Source of the DNA: Auraticoccus monumenti
GTDB lineage: Bacteria; Actinomycetota; Actinomycetes; Propionibacteriales; Propionibacteriaceae
Assembly (NCBI RefSeq): GCF_900101785.1
Contig: NZ_LT629688.1
Location: 2,480,001 to 2,544,000, forward strand
Reading direction: 5' to 3'
Length of the DNA stretch: 64,000 nt
The notes beneath the pieces are model-generated. The model did not search any database, was not told the origin of the DNA, and saw only the letters and a program-made list of their open reading frames with translations. Shown here one piece after another: positions 36,231 to 45,372 of this stretch (the stretch's first letter is position 1; the number at the start of each line of letters is the position of its first letter). The position numbers were made by a program, and so were the translations under genes.

Positions 36231-37313
36231 TCAGGAGAGCGCGGCCAGGATCTCGCCGACGGTGCTGCGGGCGGTGCGGGCCGCACCGACCAGGGTGGCC
36301 GAGCCGGGGCCGGTCCAGTCGCCGTAGCCCAGGAGGAACAGACCCGGTCGGTCCACGGCCCGGGTGCCGGAGGTCCGGGGGTGGCCGTCGTCGCGGGGCA
36401 GCCGGAGCGGCCGCAGGTGGCTCAGTGCGGGACGGAACCCGGTGCACCACAGCACCGTGTCGACCCGTTCGTGCCCACCGTCGGCCCAGGTGATGCCGTC
36501 GGCGGTGAAGTGGTGGGTCGGGCGCCGGGCGGCGAGGACACCCCTGCTGCGGGCGCGCAGCACCGCAGGCACCACCACGATGTCGCCCAGGGCGGCGATG
36601 CCGCCGGGATCGGGCTCGCCCCCGCTGAGGGCCCGGGCGCGGCGGCTCGCCACCTCGAACAGCGCCCGCCCGTCGACGTCGTCGGGGAGGAACCGGGGCG
36701 CCGCCGTGGTCACCCACGTCGTCGAGGCGACCTCCGAGACCTCCGCGAGCAGCTGGGCCGCGGAGTTCCCGCCACCCACCACCAGCACCCGCTGCCTGGC
36801 CAGCGCGGCCGGCTCGTGATAGTCCACGGTGTGCAGCTGCTGACCGGTGAAGTCCTCGATCCCGGGATGGTGGGGACGGAACGGGCGGGTCCAGGTGCCG
36901 GTGGCCGAGACCACCACCCGGCTGGTGGTGGTGCCGTGGCTGGTCCGGAGGGTGAAGCCGTCGGTCCCCGGGGCGTCGGTGACCGCCCGGACCCGGACGG
37001 GTCGGCGGACGGGCAGCTGGTAGCGGGCCTCGTAGCGGCGCAGGTAGTCCACGACGTGGTCGCGTGGCGGGAAGCCCACGGTCCAGGGCGGCATCGTCCA
37101 CCCGGGCAGGGAGGAGTGCCCGGCGGGGGAGAACAGGGTCAGGGAGTCCCACATGTGCTGCCACGACCCGCCCGGGTCCTGCTCGGCGTCGAGGAGGACG
37201 AAGTCGGTGCCCGGCTCCAGCCCGGCGCGGCGGAGGTAGAACCCGACCGCCAGCCCGGCCTGACCGGCTCCGACGACGACGACCCGGTAGGAGGGGCGCA
37301 GCGGGGGGCTCAC
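36231..37313 (-). CDS. FAD/NAD(P)-dependent flavin monooxygenase (ArsO-like)
   Basis: 360 residues from a GTG overlapping the MFS gene stop by four bases. VVVVGAGQAGLAVGFYLRRAG binds FAD and VLVVGGGNSAAQLLAEV binds NAD(P)H; DFVLLDAEQDPGGSWQHMWDSLTLFSPAGHSSLPG is typical of flavin-containing monooxygenase-like proteins often placed in ars operons. Possibly oxidises an arsenical; the substrate is not shown. Third gene of a coupled trio with the MFS and the other flavoprotein. Confidence 0.8.
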   Translation of the reverse strand: MSPPLRPSYRVVVVGAGQAGLAVGFYLRRAGLEPGTDFVLLDAEQDPGGSWQHMWDSLTLFSPAGHSSLPGWTMPPWTVGFPPRDHVVDYLRRYEARYQLPVRRPVRVRAVTDAPGTDGFTLRTSHGTTTSRVVVSATGTWTRPFRPHHPGIEDFTGQQLHTVDYHEPAALARQRVLVVGGGNSAAQLLAEVSEVASTTWVTTAAPRFLPDDVDGRALFEVASRRARALSGGEPDPGGIAALGDIVVVPAVLRARSRGVLAARRPTHHFTADGITWADGGHERVDTVLWCTGFRPALSHLRPLRLPRDDGHPRTSGTRAVDRPGLFLLGYGDWTGPGSATLVGAARTARSTVGEILAALS

Positions 37314-38506
37314 GCGACCATCCTCGGTGCCGCGCCGAGGGACGCGGGGAGGCGGGGCGTGCTGAACCAGGCCAGCAGCGCTGCAGCGCCCGCGACGGCG
37401 GCCATCGTGGCGAACATCGCGGCGTAGCCGCCGACCTGTCCCGCCACCACGGCACCGATCCACGGGGCCAGGGCGGCGGCCAGCGTGACCGGCGCCGCCA
37501 TCACGGCGCTGAGTCGCCCGTACTCCGCCGCACCCCAGCGGTCGGGGACGGCTGTGGCCTGCAGCAGCGTCATCACCCCACGCACCACCCCGGCCAGGAC
37601 CGCGCCGACCAGCACCAGGACCAGGGTCGTGGCCGCCGCCAGCGCCGACGTGGTCAGCGCCACCAGTCCCAGCACCAGCACGGTGCGGGTCCGGACCCCG
37701 AGGCGGTGCTGCAGCGGCGGGTACAGCAGCCGCCCCGCGACCTGACCCAGGCCGCCGAGCCCCAGGGCGAGAGCGGCCACGCCGACCCCGATGCCCCGCT
37801 CCGCCAGCAGCGGGACGAGGTTGACCACCACCGCGTAGGAGGCGCAGGAGGCCAGCGCCAGCGCCGCGGTCAGCCGCAGGAACGGCCCGCTCGAGGCCGT
37901 CCGGGCCCCGACCTGAGCCTGCTCGGCGGGTCCGGTCGGCGGCCAGGGCAGCCGCAGCCCCCACAGGTGGGCCGGCACCGTGACGGCCGCCAGCACCGCA
38001 GCCAGGGCCAGGTAGGTGCCGCGCCAACCCAGTTGGCCCGCCAGGGCCGCGGTCAGCGGCGCGAAGACGGTGCTGGCCAGACCCCCGGCCAGGGTCAGCA
38101 CCGTCAGGGCCCGCACCCGGTCCTCGGTGTACCAGCGGGTCAGCGCGGCGAACGCCGGCGGGTAGAGCACCCCGCTCATCGCCACCCCGGCCACCAGCCA
38201 GCCGGCCGCGAACGCCCCCGCCGTCGGCGCCAGCGCCACGGCCACCACCGCCACGCTGGCCAGCACCGACCCGAGCGTCATCAGGGCCCTGGGTCCGTGC
38301 CGGTCCAGCCACCGCCCGACCGGCACCCCCACCACCGCCGAGACCACCAGCGCAGCCGAGAAGGCGGCGGTCAGCACCGAGGGCGACCAGCCCGTGTCGG
38401 TGCTGATCGCCACCGACAGCACCGGGAAGGCGTAGTAGAGGACCCCCCAGCTGGTCAGCTGCGTCAGGCACAGGGCGACCAGCGCCCGGCGCGGGCCGGC
38501 GGTCAC
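37310..38506 (-). CDS. MFS transporter in the arsenic island
   Basis: 398 residues from GTG 38506, overlapping the upstream flavoprotein gene by four bases. Twelve helices; LTSWGVLYYAFPVLSVAISTDTGWSPSVLTAAFSAALVVSAVVGVPVGRWLDRHGPRALM is split around the MFS motif A (GRWLDRHGPR). It is an OFA/monocarboxylate-like MFS type. Sandwiched between two flavoproteins, it may export their product, e.g. an oxidised or organic arsenical; this is inference. Confidence 0.8.
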   Translation of the reverse strand: MTAGPRRALVALCLTQLTSWGVLYYAFPVLSVAISTDTGWSPSVLTAAFSAALVVSAVVGVPVGRWLDRHGPRALMTLGSVLASVAVVAVALAPTAGAFAAGWLVAGVAMSGVLYPPAFAALTRWYTEDRVRALTVLTLAGGLASTVFAPLTAALAGQLGWRGTYLALAAVLAAVTVPAHLWGLRLPWPPTGPAEQAQVGARTASSGPFLRLTAALALASCASYAVVVNLVPLLAERGIGVGVAALALGLGGLGQVAGRLLYPPLQHRLGVRTRTVLVLGLVALTTSALAAATTLVLVLVGAVLAGVVRGVMTLLQATAVPDRWGAAEYGRLSAVMAAPVTLAAALAPWIGAVVAGQVGGYAAMFATMAAVAGAAALLAWFSTPRLPASLGAAPRMVA

Positions 38507-39837
38507 GCCCCCGGGGAGCCGAGGGTGACCAGCGCCGGCGCGGCGGCCGCGGGGGACCCGCAGCACCCGCCGGTCGCCGCCGGCTCCGGGGCGTCGAACA
38601 GACCGGACCCGCCGCAGACGCCGGTGTCGGGGAGCCTCAGCTCCACCCGGGCCGCGGCCTCGTGGTCCCCGGCCAGCTCGGCGGCGACGCTGCGGACCTG
38701 CTCGAAGCCGGTCATCGCCAGGAAGGTCGGCGCCCGACCGTAGGACTTCATCCCCACCAGGTAGAACCCCGGCTCGGGCTGGGCGAGCTCGGCCGCGCCG
38801 TGCGGGGACACGCTGCCGCAGGAGTGCAGGTTCGGGTCGACCTCGGCCGCCAGCGCCCGAGGCGCCTGCAGCACCGGGTCCAGGTCCAGCCGCAGCTCCG
38901 ACAGGTACGACAGGTCCGGCCGGAAGCCGGTCAGCACCACCGCCCGGTCCGACGCCAGCCGGCGACCGTCCTCAGCCACCAGGGTGAGGGTCTCGCCGTC
39001 GCGCTCGACGGCCTCCACCCGGAACCCGGTCACCATCTGCACCAGACCGTCATCGACCGCGGCCCTGGCCCGGACCCCGAGCTCGCCGCGCTGGGCCAGC
39101 TCATCAGCACTCCCGCCGCCGAAGGTGTCACCCACCGCGCCACGACGCAGCACCCAGGTCACCTCGGTGCCCGGGGTGGTGCGGGCGACCTCGCCCAGCT
39201 CGATCACGGCCGTCAGCGCGGAGTGACCACTGCCCACCACGACCACCCGACGCCCACCCACGGCCGCTGCCTCGGCCGGGGTCGGGGGACGGTAGCCCAG
39301 GACGCCGGCCTGGACGGCGGCCCGCTCACCCAGGGCCGGGAGCCCGTCCGCGCCGGCCGGGTTCGGCAGGCCCCAGGTGCCGGAGGCGTCGATCACCGCA
39401 CGCGCCTCCAGCCGGGACTCCCCACCAGCGGCGTCGACCAGGTGCACCACGAACGGCTGCTCGGCTCGTCCCGCGGACACCAGGCGGTCACGACCCCGAC
39501 GCGACACCCCTGCCACCCTGGTCGAGTACCGCACCCGAGAGTCGAGGGCGTCCGCCAGCGGGGCCAGGTAGCCCTCGGCCCACTCGTCACCGGTCGGGTA
39601 CCCCTCGGTGGGAGCCTGCCAGCCCGTGCCGGCCAGGAGCCGGCCCGAGGCGGGGTCGACCAGCTCGGTCCACGGCGAGAAGAGCCGGACGTGGCCCCAC
39701 GACCGCACCGCGGCGGCAGGCACCTCGCCGGCCTCGAGCACCAGCGGCTCCAGCCCTCGCTCGAGCAGGTGCGCCGCCGCGGCCAACCCCTGCGGGCCGG
39801 CGCCGACGACGACCACAGGAAGTTCGTCCTGCACCAT
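38503..39837 (-). CDS. FAD-dependent oxidoreductase with Cys-rich C-terminal tail
   Basis: 444 residues from ATG 39837 (GGAGG five bases upstream; GTG at 39840 is an alternative). VVVVGAGPQGLAAAAHLLERG (FAD), VVVVGSGHSALTAVIELGEVAR (NAD(P)H), and PGFYLVGMKSYGRAPTFLAMTGFEQVRSV near the end of the fold. The last ~40 residues carry VCGGSG and GGCCGSP, four Cys in an otherwise disordered tail, which could bind arsenite or relay thiols. First gene of the flavoprotein-MFS-flavoprotein unit, with a near-consensus promoter. Confidence 0.82.
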   Translation of the reverse strand: MVQDELPVVVVGAGPQGLAAAAHLLERGLEPLVLEAGEVPAAAVRSWGHVRLFSPWTELVDPASGRLLAGTGWQAPTEGYPTGDEWAEGYLAPLADALDSRVRYSTRVAGVSRRGRDRLVSAGRAEQPFVVHLVDAAGGESRLEARAVIDASGTWGLPNPAGADGLPALGERAAVQAGVLGYRPPTPAEAAAVGGRRVVVVGSGHSALTAVIELGEVARTTPGTEVTWVLRRGAVGDTFGGGSADELAQRGELGVRARAAVDDGLVQMVTGFRVEAVERDGETLTLVAEDGRRLASDRAVVLTGFRPDLSYLSELRLDLDPVLQAPRALAAEVDPNLHSCGSVSPHGAAELAQPEPGFYLVGMKSYGRAPTFLAMTGFEQVRSVAAELAGDHEAAARVELRLPDTGVCGGSGLFDAPEPAATGGCCGSPAAAAPALVTLGSPGA

Positions 39838-39846
39838 CACAGCCTC

Positions 39847-39895
39847 CTATCGAAGAATCTCGATGCGAGCCTAGCGGCCCATCGACATCTGTCAA
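39847..39895 (-). promoter_or_regulatory. Promoter and ArsR-type operators between flavoprotein unit and arsR
   Basis: Minus strand: -35 TTGACA (39890-39895), 16-base spacer, -10 TAGGCT (39868-39873). ATCGAGATTCTTCGAT (39849-39864 area), a 5-bp inverted repeat, lies just downstream and ATGTCGAT lies inside the spacer. Such ATCGA repeats are plausible sites for the arsR product encoded in the other direction. Confidence 0.7.
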
Positions 39896-39916
39896 TGGGT
39901 GCTGCACACTGGAGGA

Positions 39917-40285
39917 GTGACCAGCACAGCGATCCCCAGCTCGGTGAGCCCCAGCGATCTCGCCGGCTGCTGCTCGCCGCTGAACGGTGGGGTCCTCGAC
40001 GACGAGGCGGCCGTCCGGCTGGCCGGCATGTTCAAGGCCCTGGCAGACCCGGCACGGGTGAAGCTGGTGTCGCTCATCTCCGCCGCCACCGACGGCGAGG
40101 CCTGCGTCTGCGACCTGACCGCACCCCTCGGGCTGTCCCAGCCCACCGTGTCCCACCACCTCAAGCTCCTCGCCGACGCCGGCATCCTGACCCGGGAGCA
40201 GCGGGGCAGGTGGGCCTACTACCGCGTCGTCCCCGAGACCCTGGCCGCCACCCGACGAGCCCTCGAGCCCCTGCTGGCCGGCTGA
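39917..40285 (+). CDS. arsR: ArsR-family arsenite-responsive repressor (CgArsR-like)
   Basis: 122 residues from GTG 39917 with GGAGGA... just upstream. Winged helix LGLSQPTVSHHLKLLADAGILTREQRGRWAYY. Candidate arsenite ligands are a Cys pair near the N-terminus (Cys18, Cys19 in AGCCSPL) plus Cys63/Cys65 in ACVCDL, the arrangement of Corynebacterium CgArsR rather than of E. coli ArsR. Divergent from the flavoprotein unit and probably its regulator. Confidence 0.9.
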   Translation: MTSTAIPSSVSPSDLAGCCSPLNGGVLDDEAAVRLAGMFKALADPARVKLVSLISAATDGEACVCDLTAPLGLSQPTVSHHLKLLADAGILTREQRGRWAYYRVVPETLAATRRALEPLLAG

Positions 40286-40454
40286 CAGCCCGACGAGCCG
40301 TCTCCGCGCGGCAGCAGCGCCTCACGGTCCGTCCGGAGCACCTCTGTCGTTCACCGGCGTGCCACCCAGGTGAACCACCATCGGCAGCGTCACAGCACGC
40401 CCCCACGGTGCTGCACGCCGTGGTGGTCCCACTCCTGAACGGAAGGGCGCTCTC

Positions 40455-41834
40455 ATGCACCTGGTCGCCATCGGCGGTAGCGACGCCGGCATCTCCGCCG
40501 CCCTCCGGGCCCGCGAGCTGGACCCCGGCGTCGAGGTGAGCGTCGTCGTCGCCGACCGCTACCCCAACTACTCCATCTGCGGCATCCCCTACTACTTCTC
40601 AGGTGACGTGGCGCCGTGGCAGTCCCTGGCGCACCGCACCGCCGCCGACCTGGAAGCCACCGGCAGGAACCTCCGGCTCGACACCCTGGCCACCAGCATC
40701 GACGTCGACCGGCGCCGCCTGCAGGTCCGCACCCCCGAAGGCCGCACCGACCAGATCGCCTACGACGAGCTCGTCGTCGGCACCGGCGCCCTGCCCGCCT
40801 ACGCCGGCATCACCGGGCTGGACCGCCTCGGACCCGAGGACGGGGTGCACGTCCTGCACTCCATGGGCGACACCTTCGCCCTGGACCGACACCTCGACGA
40901 GCGCGACCCCAGGACCGCGATCATCATCGGCGCCGGCTACGTCGGCCTGGAGATGGCCGAGGGCCTCACCGGCCGCGGCCTCCAGGTCACCCAGCTGCAA
41001 CGCGGCCCCGAGGTCCTCTCCACCCTCGACCCCGAGCTCGCCGCACCCATCCGCGCCGAGCTCGTCGAGCACGGCGTCACCATCCACACCAGGACCACCG
41101 TCCAGGCCGTCACCAGGACCGACCACGGACTCGAGGTGGTCGGGCACCGCGACGGTGAGCCGTTCACCCAGACCACCGACCTGGTCCTCGCTGTGGTCGG
41201 GGTGCGCCCCAACACCGAGCTGCTGCAGGCCGCCGGTGCCACCCTCGGCGCAGGGGGTGCCGTGGTCGTCGACGACACCATGCGCACCGGTCTCCCGCAC
41301 GTCTACGCCGCTGGCGACGGTGTCGTCACCCACCACCGCCTCCTCGGCGTGACCTACCTGCCCCTGGGGACCACCGCCCACAAGCAGGGCCGCGTGGCCG
41401 GGGAGAACGCGACCGGCGGCTCGGCACGGTTCGCCGGGTCCGTCGGCACCCAGGTGGTGAAGGTCTTCGACCTCGTCGCCGCCCGCACCGGCCTCCGCGA
41501 GCACGAAGCCCGGGCAGCGGGGTGGGCACCGGTGAGCTCCACCGGGGTCGCCGATGACCACAAGCGCTATTACCCGGGCGCCCAGCCGATCACCATCCGC
41601 ATCACCGGTGACGAGCGGGACGGGCGTCTCCTCGGCGCCCAGCTCGTCGGCCGGCTCGGCACCGAGACCGCCAAGCGCGTCGACACCTACGCCACCGCCC
41701 TCTTCGCGGGCCTCACCGTCGAGCAGGTCAGCGAGCTCGACCTCTCCTACACCCCACCTCTGGGCTCACCGTGGGACGCCGTCCAGATCGCCACCCAGCA
41801 CTGGTCCCGCCAGGCCACCCACGTCCCTGCCTAG
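40455..41834 (+). CDS. FAD-dependent pyridine nucleotide-disulfide oxidoreductase (CoA-disulfide reductase type)
   Basis: 459 residues. LVAIGGSDAGISAALRAREL (FAD), a single redox Cys43 in NYSICGIPYY, IIIGAGYVGLEMAEGL (NADH) and YAAGDGVVTHHRLLG. Single-Cys enzymes of this group reduce CoA disulfide, persulfide or oxygen. Its place behind arsR suggests restoring low-molecular thiols during arsenic stress. A 169-base gap separates it from arsR, so it may have its own promoter. Ends before a bidirectional hairpin. Confidence 0.86.
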   Translation: MHLVAIGGSDAGISAALRARELDPGVEVSVVVADRYPNYSICGIPYYFSGDVAPWQSLAHRTAADLEATGRNLRLDTLATSIDVDRRRLQVRTPEGRTDQIAYDELVVGTGALPAYAGITGLDRLGPEDGVHVLHSMGDTFALDRHLDERDPRTAIIIGAGYVGLEMAEGLTGRGLQVTQLQRGPEVLSTLDPELAAPIRAELVEHGVTIHTRTTVQAVTRTDHGLEVVGHRDGEPFTQTTDLVLAVVGVRPNTELLQAAGATLGAGGAVVVDDTMRTGLPHVYAAGDGVVTHHRLLGVTYLPLGTTAHKQGRVAGENATGGSARFAGSVGTQVVKVFDLVAARTGLREHEARAAGWAPVSSTGVADDHKRYYPGAQPITIRITGDERDGRLLGAQLVGRLGTETAKRVDTYATALFAGLTVEQVSELDLSYTPPLGSPWDAVQIATQHWSRQATHVPA

Positions 41835-41851
41835 ACCCCTGTCACGCACGA

Positions 41852-41884
41852 ACGGCGCGCCCGGGACCAGCCCGGGCGCGCCGT
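41852..41884. terminator. Bidirectional hairpin between the oxidoreductase and GH51 genes
   Basis: Perfect 14-bp stem ACGGCGCGCCCGGG / CCCGGGCGCGCCGT with a five-base loop, between convergent genes. Confidence 0.82.
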
Positions 41885-41898
41885 CGGTGTCTGCTCGC

Positions 41899-43431
41899 TC
41901 AGCCCTCGCGGACCGGGACCTGCACGCAGGCCCAGCTCAGCGGGGGCAGGCTCAGCCGGACCCGGCCGTCCTGCACCCCGACCTCCAGGTCGCGCAGCCC
42001 GACGCCCTCCTGGCCCGGCCCGTTGGTGGTCAGGCGGTCCGCACCCTCGGGCACGGTCAGCACCTCCGCGACGGCACCCTCATCGGCGACCAGCCCGCGC
42101 AGCTCGACCTCGACGTCGGCGGCCTCGTCCAGACCGCGGTTGGCCAGGAAGAGGGCCACCTGGCCGTTGGCGGCGTCGTAGGTGGAGGCGACGTCCACGG
42201 TGTCCACGTCGCCGAAGCGGGCGGTCTCGTGCTGGTCCGAGCTCACCACGGTCTGCAGGATCTGGCCCTTGGCCAGGGCCGCGGTGCGCGCGAACGGGTG
42301 GAAGATCGTCTGGCGCCAGGCCGGACCGCCCTCCTCGCTGCGGATCGGGGCGATCACGTTGACCAGCTGGGCCTGGTTGGCGATCTGGACCCGGTCGCCG
42401 TGGCGCAGCAGGCTGTTGAGCAAGGTGCCCACCACCACGGCGTCGGTGACGTTGTAGGTGTCCTCGATCACCCGCGGGTGCTCCCGCCACGGCTGCTCGG
42501 CGATGCGGTGCGGCTGGTCCTCGGTGTCCAGGCCGCGCTGGTACCAGACGTTCCACTCGTCGAAGGACAGGTTGATCTGCTTCTTGCTCTTCAGCTTGGC
42601 CCCGACCGCGTCGGCGGTGGCGGCCACCCGGGAGATGAAGTGGTCGGTGTCGACCGAGGAGGCCAGGAAGCTGGCGGCGTCGCCGTCGTGCTCCTGGTAG
42701 TAGGCGTGCAGGGAGATGAAGTCCACCTCCTCGTAGGTGTGGGTGAGGACGGTCTCCTCCCAGGCGCCGAAGGTCGGCATCCCGGAGTTGGAGCTGCCGC
42801 AGGCCACCAGCTCCAGACCCGGGTCGACCAGACGCATCGCCTTGGCGGTCTCCTGGGCCAGCCGGCCGTACTCGGTGGCGGTCTTGTGCCCGATCTGCCA
42901 GGGACCGTCCATCTCGTTGCCCAGGCACCACAGCCGGATGTCGAAGGGCTCCTCGGCCCCGTTCTTGCGACGCAGGTCCGACCAGTAGGTGCCGCCGGGG
43001 TGGTTGGCGTACTCCACCAGGGCGCGGGCCTCCTCGACACCGGCGGTGCCGAGGTTGATGGCCTCCATCACCTCCACCCCGGCCTTGCGGGCCCAGGCCA
43101 TGAACTCGTGCAGCCCGAAGCGGTTGGACTCGACGGTGTGCCAGGCCCCGTCCAGGCGGCGCGGGCGGTCCTCCACCGGGCCGATCCCGTCGGTCCAGCG
43201 GTAGCCGGAGACGAAGTTGCCACCGGGGTAGCGGATGACGGTGGGGCCCATCTCCGAGACCAGGTCCAGCACGTCGGTGCGGAAGCCGTCCTCGTCGGCA
43301 CTGGGGTGGCCGGGCTCGTAGATGCCGGTGTAGACGCAGCGCCCCATGTGCTCCACGAAGGAGCCGAAGAGACGGCGGGGCACCTCCCCGGCGGTGAAGT
43401 CGCGGTCGACGACGATGCGGGCGCGGGTCAT
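41899..43431 (-). CDS. abfA: Alpha-L-arabinofuranosidase, GH51
   Basis: Releases arabinose from arabino-oligosaccharides. 510 residues from ATG 43431. RRLFGSFVEHMGRCVYTGIYEP opens the barrel; LWCLGNEMDG holds the acid/base Glu and NLSFDEWNVWY the nucleophile Glu; the C-terminal beta domain follows. No signal peptide, so it acts in the cytosol on imported oligosaccharides. Last gene of the arabinoside cassette, 58 bases after the MalG-type permease. Confidence 0.95.
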   Translation of the reverse strand: MTRARIVVDRDFTAGEVPRRLFGSFVEHMGRCVYTGIYEPGHPSADEDGFRTDVLDLVSEMGPTVIRYPGGNFVSGYRWTDGIGPVEDRPRRLDGAWHTVESNRFGLHEFMAWARKAGVEVMEAINLGTAGVEEARALVEYANHPGGTYWSDLRRKNGAEEPFDIRLWCLGNEMDGPWQIGHKTATEYGRLAQETAKAMRLVDPGLELVACGSSNSGMPTFGAWEETVLTHTYEEVDFISLHAYYQEHDGDAASFLASSVDTDHFISRVAATADAVGAKLKSKKQINLSFDEWNVWYQRGLDTEDQPHRIAEQPWREHPRVIEDTYNVTDAVVVGTLLNSLLRHGDRVQIANQAQLVNVIAPIRSEEGGPAWRQTIFHPFARTAALAKGQILQTVVSSDQHETARFGDVDTVDVASTYDAANGQVALFLANRGLDEAADVEVELRGLVADEGAVAEVLTVPEGADRLTTNGPGQEGVGLRDLEVGVQDGRVRLSLPPLSWACVQVPVREG

Positions 43432-43489
43432 GGGAGATCGGTCTCGCTCTCTTGTTCGGTTCGGGGGGTGGGCAGGTCGGGGGGAGGGG

Positions 43490-44389
43490 TCACTGGCCAC
43501 CGAAGCCGGTGGTGGCGACGCCCTTGATGATCTGGCGCTGGAAGAAGAGGAAGACGATGATCAGCGGCAGCGCGGCCAGCATCGCGGCAGCCATGTTCTG
43601 CGCGTACTGGATGCCGTAGGCGCTCTTCACCGTCTGCAGGCCCACCGGCAGGGTCATCAGGTTGGTGTCGTTGACGGCGATGAAGGGCCACAGGAAGTTG
43701 TTCCAGGCCCCGATGAACAAGAAGATCGACACCGCCGCCAGGATCGGCCGCGAGAGCGGCAGCACCACCGACCAGAAGACGCGCAGCCGGTGCGCGCCGT
43801 CCACCCGGGCGGCCTCCTCCAGCTCGATCGGGACGGCGTCGAAGAACTTCTTGAGGATGTAGACCATCGGTGGGTGCACCAGCTGGGGCAGGATGATCGC
43901 GGCGTAGGTGTCGATCAGGTTGAGCGCCAGCATCTGGTCGAACAGCGGCACCAGCAGGATCTGCGGGGGCACGATGATCGAGCCGATGATGGCGTAGAAG
44001 AGCACCTTCTTGCCGGTGAACTCCAGCCGGGAGAAGGCGTACCCGGCCAGCGCCGATATGGCCACCCCGCCGAGGGTGATGATCGCCGAGGTGAGCAGGC
44101 TGTTGCCCACCCACAGCGGCAGCTGACCGCCGGCGATGGTGCGGACGTAGGCGTCCAGGGTCAGCCCGGCCTCGGGGATCAGGGTGATCGGGGTGGCGGC
44201 GGCCTCGGTCTCGGTCTTGAGCGAGGTGATCAGCGCCCACACGAAGGGCACCAGCCAGGTCACGGCCAGCACCAGCAGGGCCACGAAGGCCAGGGCCCGC
44301 CAGGGTGACGGCCCCCGTCCGCGCGAGGTGCTGGTGGTGGTGCGGCGGTCGGTCAGGTCGGGTGTCGCGTCTGCGGTGAGAGTGGCCAT
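43490..44389 (-). CDS. Carbohydrate ABC transporter permease, MalG type
   Basis: 299 residues, six helices. EEAARVDGAHRLRVFWSVVLPLSRPILA is the EAA loop that contacts the ATPase. Paired with the MalF-type permease one base upstream. Together with the binding protein it forms the membrane part of an importer for arabinosides, judged by the neighbouring GH51. Confidence 0.92.
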   Translation of the reverse strand: MATLTADATPDLTDRRTTTSTSRGRGPSPWRALAFVALLVLAVTWLVPFVWALITSLKTETEAAATPITLIPEAGLTLDAYVRTIAGGQLPLWVGNSLLTSAIITLGGVAISALAGYAFSRLEFTGKKVLFYAIIGSIIVPPQILLVPLFDQMLALNLIDTYAAIILPQLVHPPMVYILKKFFDAVPIELEEAARVDGAHRLRVFWSVVLPLSRPILAAVSIFLFIGAWNNFLWPFIAVNDTNLMTLPVGLQTVKSAYGIQYAQNMAAAMLAALPLIIVFLFFQRQIIKGVATTGFGGQ

Positions 44390-44390
44390 G

Positions 44391-45326
44391 TCAGTTGCTC
44401 CTCCGGGCGGCGATCCTCATCTGGACGAGCGAGAGGACGATGATGATGGCGAAGAAGATGTAGCTGATCGACGCGGCGTAGCCGAGCCGGTAGCCGGTGA
44501 AACCGGTCTGGTAGACGTACTGGACGATCGAGCGGGTGACCCCGGCCGGACCGCCCTGGGTCATCATGTAGATCTGGTCGAAGACCTTCAGCGAGGCCAG
44601 CACCTGCAGGATCACGATCAGCACCGTGGTCGGGCCGAGCTGGGGGATGGTGATCGAGAACAGCTGGCGCCAGCCGCTCGCACCGTCGATGGCCGCCGCC
44701 TCGTACTGGGCGGCGGGGATGTTCTGCAGCGCGGCGAGGTAGAGCAGGAAGTTGAACCCGATCGTCCACCACACCGTGGTGACGACGACCGACACCATCG
44801 CGGTGTTCTCGTCCTGCAGCCAGGAGACCGGCTCCAAGCCGATCGCGCCCAGCCCGGCGTTGATCAGCCCGAGGTCCGGGCTGTACATCCAGTTCCAGAA
44901 CAGCGCGACGACGGTCGAGGCCAGCAGGTAGGGCAGGAAGAACGACAGCCGCCAGAACCACTGGCCCTTGATGCCGGTGTTGACCAGCAGCGCCAGGACC
45001 AGCGAGATGACCACCAGCGGGACGGTGCTGAGCACGGTGAAGACCACCGTGTTCCACAGCGAGGACCACATGTCGGGGTCGGTGAGGGCCTCGGCGTAGT
45101 TCGCGAGGCCGACGAACTGGTTGTTGGCCCCGGTGAGGCTGAGCCCGGTCAGGCTCTGCCAGAACCCGTAGACGATCGGCACGATCAGGAAGGCCACGAA
45201 GAAGAAGGTGAAGGGGGCCACGAAGGCCCAGCCGGCGAGGTTGTCGTGGCGCTTCCGCGCGTCGCGGGTCGTCGTGGGCCTCAGAGGCGCGGGGTTCGCC
45301 TCGGTGGTCTGGATCGAGGTGGTCAT
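44391..45326 (-). CDS. Carbohydrate ABC transporter permease, MalF type
   Basis: 311 residues, six helices after a ~30-residue cytosolic start. EAAAIDGASGWRQLFSITIPQLGPTT is the EAA loop. Ordered binding protein - MalF - MalG - GH51, the usual arrangement of CUT1 importers, but without an ATPase gene. Confidence 0.92.
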   Translation of the reverse strand: MTTSIQTTEANPAPLRPTTTRDARKRHDNLAGWAFVAPFTFFFVAFLIVPIVYGFWQSLTGLSLTGANNQFVGLANYAEALTDPDMWSSLWNTVVFTVLSTVPLVVISLVLALLVNTGIKGQWFWRLSFFLPYLLASTVVALFWNWMYSPDLGLINAGLGAIGLEPVSWLQDENTAMVSVVVTTVWWTIGFNFLLYLAALQNIPAAQYEAAAIDGASGWRQLFSITIPQLGPTTVLIVILQVLASLKVFDQIYMMTQGGPAGVTRSIVQYVYQTGFTGYRLGYAASISYIFFAIIIVLSLVQMRIAARRSN

Positions 45327-45372
45327 CGTCGTCCTCCTCCGTGGGTGGTCGGGTGGGCCGGGAGCGTGCTCA

